Origin: Pseudomonas sp. Irchel s3f7
GTDB taxonomy: Bacteria > Pseudomonadota > Gammaproteobacteria > Pseudomonadales > Pseudomonadaceae
NCBI RefSeq assembly: GCF_900187615.1
Contig: NZ_FYDO01000037.1
Coordinates: 1-57,724, forward strand
Length of the DNA: 57,724 nucleotides
Reading direction: 5' to 3'
Positions 52,993 to 57,724 of the stretch are shown one piece after another. The position numbers and the translations under genes were made by a program. Numbering within the stretch: the first letter of the stretch is position 1; every line of letters begins with the position of its first letter. The notes beneath the pieces are model-generated. The model had not been told where the DNA came from, made no database searches, and saw nothing but the letters and a program-made list of their open reading frames with translations.

Positions 52993-53397
52993 ATGCTCGA
53001 CTCCCAATGTTTATGCACCAACCTGCGTCGTGCCGCCCGTGGCGTCAGCAGGCACTACGACGGCGCTCTCGACGGCTTCGGGATCAACGTTGCGCAGTAT
53101 TCTTTGCTGTGCAATCTGCAACGCCTGAATCAGCCGAGTATCTCCGTGCTGGCCGAAGCGATGGGCCTCGATCGCAGCACCCTGGGACGCAATTTGCGCG
53201 TGCTGGAGGGCGAAGGCCTGGTGACGCTGGTCGAGGGTGAGGACATGCGCAATCGCATCGTTCTGCTCACCGACACAGGCGCCGAGCGCCTGAAAGCGGC
53301 CTTGCCGGCCTGGGAGGCGGCGCAACAGCGGTTGATTGATCGCCTGGGTGCCGAGAAACGGGAAATCTTGCTGAAACTGCTGGATGAACTGGCGTGA
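52993..53397 (+). CDS. MarR-family transcriptional regulator
   Basis: This is a 134-residue winged-helix repressor. The DNA-binding part (about 35-95) includes SISVLAEAMGLDRSTLGRNL and RVLEGEGLV, followed by the wing with EDMRNRIVLLTDTG. Flanking helices form the dimer. It lies 51 bases upstream of an MFS transporter gene in the same direction, with like palindromes before both genes, so it probably represses the pair. The ligand is unknown. Confidence 0.9.
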   Translation: MLDSQCLCTNLRRAARGVSRHYDGALDGFGINVAQYSLLCNLQRLNQPSISVLAEAMGLDRSTLGRNLRVLEGEGLVTLVEGEDMRNRIVLLTDTGAERLKAALPAWEAAQQRLIDRLGAEKREILLKLLDELA

Positions 53398-53417
53398 TGC
53401 CGGTTTTTCCGACCTCA

Positions 53418-53435
53418 AGCGGGTATATACCCGCT
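53418..53435. promoter_or_regulatory. Perfect 18-bp palindrome, probable MarR operator of the MFS gene
   Basis: AGCGGGTATATACCCGCT is its own reverse complement and ends 13 bases before the MFS ATG. The same core is found before the marR gene. Confidence 0.75.
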
Positions 53436-53448
53436 ACCGGAGAATAAG

Positions 53449-54657
53449 ATGACATCGATGTGGCGTACGTGCGGTTGGGTTTTGTTGGGGAGTGCGCTGA
53501 TCCTTGCGTTGTCTCTGGGCGTTCGTCACGGTTTCGGGCTGTTTTTGGCGCCGATGAGCGCCGAGTTCGGCTGGGGGCGTGAGGTCTTTGCCTTTGCCAT
53601 CGCCTTGCAAAACCTGATTTGGGGCCTGGCCCAACCCTTTACCGGTGCGTTGGCCGACCGTTTTGGTGCAGCGAAAGTGGTGCTGATCGGTGGCGTCCTG
53701 TACGCGGCAGGGCTGATGTGCATGGGGCTTTCCGACTCGCCGATGACCTTATCCCTGAGCGCGGGCCTGTTGATCGGGATGGGTCTGTCCGGTACATCGT
53801 TCTCGGTGATTCTGGGCGTGGTCGGCCGCGCGGTACCGCCAGAGAAACGCAGCATGGGCATGGGCATCGCCAGTGCTGCGGGCTCGTTCGGCCAGTTCGC
53901 CATGTTGCCCGGCACCTTGGGTTTGATCGGCTGGCTGGGTTGGTCGGCAGCCTTGCTGGCGCTGGGTCTGTTGATCGCGCTGATCGTACCGTTGGTGACG
54001 ATGCTCAAGGACAAGCCTTTGCCAGTGCTCGGGCACGAACAAACCCTGGGCGAGGCGTTGTGTGAGGCCTGTTCACATTCCGGTTTCTGGTTGCTGGCGT
54101 TCGGCTTCTTCGTGTGCGGATTTCAGGTGGTGTTTATCGGCGTGCATTTGCCGGCCTATCTGGTGGATCAGCACCTTCCGGCGACAGTCGGCACCACGGT
54201 GTTGGCGTTGATCGGCCTGTTCAACATTTTCGGAACCTACACCGCCGGCTGGCTCGGCGGACGTATGTCCAAACCCCGTTTGCTCACGGGGTTGTATCTG
54301 TTGCGGGCGGTGGTCATCGCACTGTTTCTTTGGGCACCGGTGACGACCACCAGCGCCTATCTGTTCGGCATGGCCATGGGGTTCTTGTGGTTGTCGACGG
54401 TGCCGTTGACTAACGGTACGGTCGCCACCTTGTTTGGCGTGCGAAACCTGTCCATGCTCGGTGGGATTGTTTTCCTGTTTCACCAGCTCGGCTCGTTCCT
54501 CGGCGGCTGGTTGGGCGGGGTGGTGTACGACCGCATGGGGAGCTATGACTTGATCTGGCAGGTGGCGATTCTTCTGAGTCTGTTGGCCGCCGCCTTGAAC
54601 TGGCCGGTGCGTGAGCGGCCGGTAGAGCGTCTTCAAACCCGAATGAGTGCGACATGA
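53449..54657 (+). CDS. MFS transporter
   Basis: This is a 402-residue major facilitator protein with twelve hydrophobic segments. The loop after helix 2 reads GALADRFGAAKVVLIGG, the MFS A-motif. The later WLGGRMSKPRLLTGLYL and FHQLGSFLGGWLGGVVYDRM are typical of the oxalate/formate-antiporter-like and YbfB/YjiJ-like groups. The substrate is unknown. A GGAGAATAAG ribosome site supports the start. Its stop overlaps a 40-codon gene (ATGA). Confidence 0.9.
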   Translation: MTSMWRTCGWVLLGSALILALSLGVRHGFGLFLAPMSAEFGWGREVFAFAIALQNLIWGLAQPFTGALADRFGAAKVVLIGGVLYAAGLMCMGLSDSPMTLSLSAGLLIGMGLSGTSFSVILGVVGRAVPPEKRSMGMGIASAAGSFGQFAMLPGTLGLIGWLGWSAALLALGLLIALIVPLVTMLKDKPLPVLGHEQTLGEALCEACSHSGFWLLAFGFFVCGFQVVFIGVHLPAYLVDQHLPATVGTTVLALIGLFNIFGTYTAGWLGGRMSKPRLLTGLYLLRAVVIALFLWAPVTTTSAYLFGMAMGFLWLSTVPLTNGTVATLFGVRNLSMLGGIVFLFHQLGSFLGGWLGGVVYDRMGSYDLIWQVAILLSLLAAALNWPVRERPVERLQTRMSAT

Positions 54658-54776
54658 ACAGCCTTTGGCCACGCATCACGATTATTGCTGTTTGCGCGTT
54701 GCTGCTCGCCGCCGTGTGGTGGGGCTGGCAGCAGGGTGGGTTGGCCTTGATGCAGTTGGGCATGGGGACTTGCTAG
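54654..54776 (+). CDS. 40-residue single-helix membrane peptide
   Basis: The ATG overlaps the MFS stop codon by four bases. The peptide starts MNSLWPRITIIAVCALLLAA, continues VWWGWQQGG and ends GMGTC, with one hydrophobic segment (about 8-24). Tight coupling to the transporter gene suggests that it is translated and may belong to the transporter unit. I know no named family for it, and a chance ORF cannot be excluded. Confidence 0.6.
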   Translation: MNSLWPRITIIAVCALLLAAVWWGWQQGGLALMQLGMGTC

Positions 54777-54832
54777 CCGGTTGTGAGGGCGAGTAACTTC
54801 CACCGCTGACGACTTCTCAAGGATATCCCGAT

Positions 54833-55384
54833 ATGCCGATACGCTGGCTGGCAGTTCCCGCGTTACTGGTCGCATTTACCGGGTGGGCTCAAGCGGCAAG
54901 TTGCCCTGAGCTTTTGCAAGGCTCGCTACCCAAGCTTCGGGCCAAGGAAACGATCGACTTGTGCGAACGCTTCGCCGGCAAGCCGCTGGTGGTGGTCAAT
55001 ACCGCGAGCTTCTGTGGCTTTGCCCCGCAATTCAAAAGCCTTGAGGCGCTGAGCCAGCGTTTCAAGGATCAAGGCCTGGAAGTGATCGGCGTGCCGTCCA
55101 ATGACTTCAAGCAGGAGGCCGGCGACGGCGCCGAAACCGCCAAGGTCTGCTACGTGAACTACGGCGTGACCTTCACCATGACCGAGCCGCAAAAGGTTCG
55201 TGGCGACGAGGCGACACATCTGTTCAAGGTGCTTGCCGAACAGAGCAGCGCGCCGAAGTGGAATTTCTACAAATACGTGGTCGATCGCCAGGGCAAGGTC
55301 GTCGCCAGCTTTTCCAGCCTGACCAAGCCTGATGATCCGGAGTTCATCGCTGCGGTGGAGAAAGCCCTGGCGTCGAAACCCTGA
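54833..55384 (+). CDS. Periplasmic glutathione peroxidase-type thiol peroxidase
   Basis: This is a 183-residue protein with a signal peptide (MPIRWLAVPALLVAFTGWAQ, cut near QAA-SC) and a glutathione peroxidase fold. The catalytic tetrad residues are Cys61 (NTASFCGFAPQ), Gln94 (SNDFKQEAG), Trp143 and Asn144 (KWNFYKYVV). It is a cysteine, not selenocysteine, enzyme and probably uses thioredoxin-like reductants. Cys24 and Cys44 may form a further disulfide. Most bacterial family members are cytosolic, so the export signal is notable. Confidence 0.9.
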   Translation: MPIRWLAVPALLVAFTGWAQAASCPELLQGSLPKLRAKETIDLCERFAGKPLVVVNTASFCGFAPQFKSLEALSQRFKDQGLEVIGVPSNDFKQEAGDGAETAKVCYVNYGVTFTMTEPQKVRGDEATHLFKVLAEQSSAPKWNFYKYVVDRQGKVVASFSSLTKPDDPEFIAAVEKALASKP

Positions 55385-55395
55385 TAAGCGCCCGC

Positions 55396-55436
55396 TAAAA
55401 AGCCCCGCCTCTGTGCAAGAGAGCGGGGCTTTTTTT
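55396..55436. terminator. Bidirectional intrinsic terminator
   Basis: AAAAAGCCCCGC and GCGGGGCTTTTTTT form a strong stem that serves the peroxidase gene on the plus strand and the fadL-like gene on the minus strand. Confidence 0.92.
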
Positions 55437-55474
55437 GAATCCGGCGGCGAGCCGTTCAGGCTCGCCGGGAATTA

Positions 55475-56743
55475 TCAGAAGCGGTAGGTCGCACCGACAC
55501 CGAAACCGTTGGCCGAGTTTTCATACTTGGCGTTGTAGGTTTGGCGGTCGTTGTCGTTGTTGACCTTGACGTCTTCTTCAACCAGGTACGAGTACGCCAC
55601 GTCGATGGTCAGGTCGTCGGTCGGGCTCCAGCCAGCGCCCAGGCTGAAAATCTTGCGGTCGCCAGTCGGGATGCGTGGGGAGCGGTTTTCGTTGTTGGTC
55701 GGTGACTGGTCAACGGAGAAACCGGTACGCAGGACCCATTGCTTGTCAATCTGGTAGGAAGCACCGATGGCATGAGCCCAGGTGTCGTGCCAGTTCTGCT
55801 CTTCGGTGATGGTACCGAACGCAGGTTGCAAGCCAGCTGGTACGCCACTGTTCTCGACGCTGATTTCTTTCAGGCGGCTCCAGCGAGTCCAGGTGCTGCC
55901 GGCGTAGAGGGTCCACTGGTCGTCAAGCTGATGGGTAACCGAGAAGTCAACCGACTCAGGCGTGGTCACGTCCAGCGAAGCATCGTACTTCTGGTTCGGG
56001 TTCTGGCGCAGGTTGGTCAGGAAGCCGTAGTTGACCTTGGTGTCACCTTCGAGCGTGTACTTCACTTTCGAGTGATAGGTCAGGCCGACGCGGGTGCTGT
56101 CGGTGGCTTGAACCAGGATGCCGATGTTGTAGCCCAGCGCGGTGTCGTCACCCTTGATCTTGACGTTACCGTCCGCAAAGCGTGGGTGCAGCGAGATATC
56201 CGATTCCAGGGTGCCTTCGATGCGGTTGATGGTCGGACCGAAACCGATCGATACCTTGTCGTTGAAGGCGTAGCTGACGGTCGGCTGGATGGTGACGACT
56301 TTGACTTCGCTGTTGGTGCCGAAGTAACGGCCGGCAAAGCCGTTCTCGTAATCGGTCACCAGGCCGAACGGAGCGTAAATGCCTACGCCGACGGCCCACT
56401 GGTCATCGATTGGCTTGACGTAGTAGCCCATAGGGACAGCGATGAATGGAACCATGTCGCCATCGTTGCTGCCGCTTTTCGGAGAGGAGCTGGCGTCGCT
56501 GATATCGGTATGCGCGTCGAGCATTGCAACACCGCCGGTGACTTGTTCGCGCTTGAGGCGAGACATGCCGGCAGGGTTACCAAAAATAGTGGATGCATCA
56601 TCGGCAACGGAAGATCGCCCGGCAAAACCTGTACCCATCCCGCTGATGCTTTGTTCGTTGATGGCAAAGCCACTCGCAAAGATCTGGGTGGATGCCATGG
56701 CAGCGGCGAGGCTAAGGGTGGTTTTGAGCATTACTTTTTTCAT
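55475..56743 (-). CDS. fadL: FadL-family outer-membrane channel (fatty acid/hydrophobic substrate uptake)
   Basis: This is a 422-residue outer-membrane protein of the FadL/TodX/OMPP1 family. The signal peptide ends near IFAS-GF. The mature start GFAINEQSISGMGTGFAGRS followed by ASTIFGNPAGM is the family's plug/hatch motif (NPAG). The C-terminus GFGVGATYRF ends in an aromatic residue, as for beta-barrel assembly. Long-chain fatty acid uptake is the family role; the actual substrate is inferred. Confidence 0.92.
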   Translation of the reverse strand: MKKVMLKTTLSLAAAMASTQIFASGFAINEQSISGMGTGFAGRSSVADDASTIFGNPAGMSRLKREQVTGGVAMLDAHTDISDASSSPKSGSNDGDMVPFIAVPMGYYVKPIDDQWAVGVGIYAPFGLVTDYENGFAGRYFGTNSEVKVVTIQPTVSYAFNDKVSIGFGPTINRIEGTLESDISLHPRFADGNVKIKGDDTALGYNIGILVQATDSTRVGLTYHSKVKYTLEGDTKVNYGFLTNLRQNPNQKYDASLDVTTPESVDFSVTHQLDDQWTLYAGSTWTRWSRLKEISVENSGVPAGLQPAFGTITEEQNWHDTWAHAIGASYQIDKQWVLRTGFSVDQSPTNNENRSPRIPTGDRKIFSLGAGWSPTDDLTIDVAYSYLVEEDVKVNNDNDRQTYNAKYENSANGFGVGATYRF

Positions 56744-56889
56744 TATTAGAACTCCTGGTGATCACCGGGGCGAAAATTACCAACATTTTCGTCCCAGCGC
56801 CATAGGCTGTAATGCTTGATTTAGAGCGGTTTTGTAGGACAATCCGACCAAATGGCGGCGCGTTGCGCGAATTTTGGATACAGGATTTT

Positions 56890-57372
56890 TCAGCAGGCAA
56901 CCTGATTCATGGGTGAAACACAAGTTTGCCAGGCGCAGGTGAAATCACGCAGACGACCTTGGGGTTGAAATGTCTGGCGCCAGATTCTGGCCATACCCAA
57001 CAAATCGTCAGCGGCGGGGAGGGGAGTGTTCTGTTCTTCTACCAGCAGCCAAGCGATGGCAGTGGCGTAACGCAGGTTGACGGTCAATTCGAGGTGCGGA
57101 CCACTGAGAAAGGCGTGTTGGCTGGCCAGTCCGCGGACCAGGCTTGCACGCTCCGGGTCCAGTGCCAGGTAATGGTCCCAAAGGGCCTGGTGGCGAGGTT
57201 CGGCGATACGGTACAGGCCGTGTCCGCGGCGGTCATGAAGGGCGGATCCCAGGGCGGACTGGCTGGCGGCGATGCCCAGCAGCAGGGATTCGGCAGTAGC
57301 GCTATGACGTCCCAGATAAATCAGGGTGGGACGAATGACATAACGGCACAGTTCGCTGGCAGCGATACCCAT
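56890..57372 (-). CDS. Unknown protein, 160 residues
   Basis: I do not recognise a named family. The protein starts MGIAASELCRYVIRPTLIYL and contains AESLLLGIAASQSALGSALH, HDRRGHGLYRIAEPRHQALW and LPAADDLLGMARIWRQTFQP. It is helical and Leu/Ala-rich with four cysteines or more spread along it, and has no signal peptide or membrane segment. It is about 145 bases upstream of the fadL-like gene on the same strand, an arrangement that I believe recurs in Pseudomonas, but the link is inferred. Confidence 0.7.
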   Translation of the reverse strand: MGIAASELCRYVIRPTLIYLGRHSATAESLLLGIAASQSALGSALHDRRGHGLYRIAEPRHQALWDHYLALDPERASLVRGLASQHAFLSGPHLELTVNLRYATAIAWLLVEEQNTPLPAADDLLGMARIWRQTFQPQGRLRDFTCAWQTCVSPMNQVAC

Positions 57373-57598
57373 AAAACCCTCGAAACCTCAATATGGACGG
57401 CGATGCCTGAAGGGCTTTGGCAGCAGTGAATCGACTCAGGCTCGCCGCAAGCGGGTCAAGCCGCTTGAGTTGAAGTGTAGTGTCATATTCGCGCTGTAAA
57501 GGCCTGTTTTTAAAATATTTCTGGCTGCGAGTTATAACCGTTATACCGGTTTGTGCTTAGCCTGAACCTTAAAAAAGGGAAACATCGGGCAATAAAAA

Positions 57599-57724
57599 GG
57601 TTCTTCACGGATTACCGGGAAAGACGCTCTTGATCTTCATGAAAAAGAATTCGCTATCCCGGTAACCGTACGCCATCCGCTTGATGACCTTTATTCGATT
57701 GTTTATCCCTTCCAGCTGACCCGT
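57599..57724 (-). mobile_element. ISL3-family insertion sequence, right-end fragment
   Basis: The window ends inside an IS. The element seems to start at GGTTCTTCACGGATTACCGG (57599), which would be its terminal inverted repeat and also contains the transposase stop codon, as often in ISL3 elements. The rest is outside. The 226 bases between it and the 160-residue protein gene hold no gene that I can see. Confidence 0.65.
57605..57724 (-). CDS. ISL3-family transposase, C-terminal 39 residues (cut by window edge)
   Basis: On the minus strand, the frame is open from the window edge to a TGA at 57605-57607. It reads TGQLEGINNRIKVIKRMAYG, then YRDSEFFFMKIKSVFPGNP. The pattern LEGINxxIKxIKRMAYGYRD-FxxKI is the characteristic end of ISL3 (IS204/IS1001/IS1165) transposases. 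Confidence 0.85.
   Translation of the reverse strand, partial: TGQLEGINNRIKVIKRMAYGYRDSEFFFMKIKSVFPGNP

Noticed and set aside
52143..54776. Idea that the marR-MFS pair belongs to the cobalamin operon
   Set aside because: It is separated by a REP and has its own palindromic promoter sites; no B12 element precedes it.
55739..56749. 336-codon ORF opposite the fadL-like gene
   Set aside because: Codon-bias shadow of a complete outer-membrane protein gene.
56926..57429. 167-codon plus-strand ORF opposite the 160-residue unknown protein
   Set aside because: The minus-strand frame has more natural protein composition and lies in the same direction as the fadL-like gene; both are unknown, so this is a judgement.

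Overview
This window is a chromosomal segment of a Pseudomonas, most likely of the P. fluorescens group. The evidence is high-GC codon use, Pseudomonas-type gene order (gltA divergent from sdhCDAB-sucAB-lpd-sucCD; a cobO-to-cobS operon next to a MarR/MFS pair, glutathione peroxidase and fadL), many REP/REPIN palindromes of the fluorescens type and one REP-associated transposase (RAYT). It is mostly core metabolism. I see no prophage, integrative element, CRISPR array, secretion cluster or defence system. Both ends lie inside insertion sequences: the start of an IS256-family transposase gene on the left and the 3' end of an ISL3-family transposase gene on the right. The window may therefore be one assembly contig bounded by multicopy IS elements.

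Layout. 1-830: IS256-type fragment, RAYT gene and its REPIN. 842-8090: TetR regulator, DUF808 membrane protein, MlaA-like protein overlapping an alpha/beta hydrolase, a small membrane protein, a membrane-bound GH17 (beta-glucan) protein and a glycine-betaine-type binding protein. 8373-10339: yjcH-actP acetate uptake. 10340-11382: about 1 kb without genes, holding REPs and a 769-bp inverted-repeat composite. 11383-24399: TCA cycle block, gltA facing away from sdhCDAB-sucAB-lpd-sucCD. 24808-31660: brnQ, DUF599 and MAPEG membrane proteins, a coiled lipoprotein, two hotdog thioesterases, htpG and a dienelactone-hydrolase-like enzyme. 31840-35753 (minus strand): pirin, OsmC-like protein, DUF3108 protein, purN and purM. 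36139-41434: DUF2066 protein, AI-2E/PerM-type permease, hda, two NlpC/P60 lipoproteins and an O-methyltransferase. 41463-43427 (minus): PQQ-type sugar dehydrogenase lipoprotein and an unknown protein. 43592-52874: a cobalamin riboswitch followed by ten genes for the late steps of adenosylcobalamin synthesis. 52993-57372: MarR/MFS pair with palindromic operators, a 40-residue membrane peptide gene, a periplasmic glutathione peroxidase, a FadL-type porin and an unknown protein.

How the genes work together. Acetate imported by ActP enters the TCA cycle at citrate synthase. The adjacent block then supplies succinate dehydrogenase, the 2-oxoglutarate dehydrogenase complex (E1, E2, E3) and succinyl-CoA synthetase. 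The cob genes take cobyrinic acid a,c-diamide to adenosylcobalamin: adenosylation (CobO), amidation (CobB, CobQ), aminopropanol arm (CobC, CobD), lower ligand (BluB, CobT) and nucleotide-loop assembly (CobU, CobS, phosphatase). One B12-sensing leader precedes them.

The signals most worth a second look are non-coding: a REPIN that forms the last 25 codons of cobB, overlapping alternative hairpins between lpd and sucC, the inverted composite element between actP and gltA, a compensatory base-pair change in the REPs beside the RAYT gene, and matching 16-18 bp palindromes at the MarR and MFS promoters. I did not find a convincing new multi-gene system.
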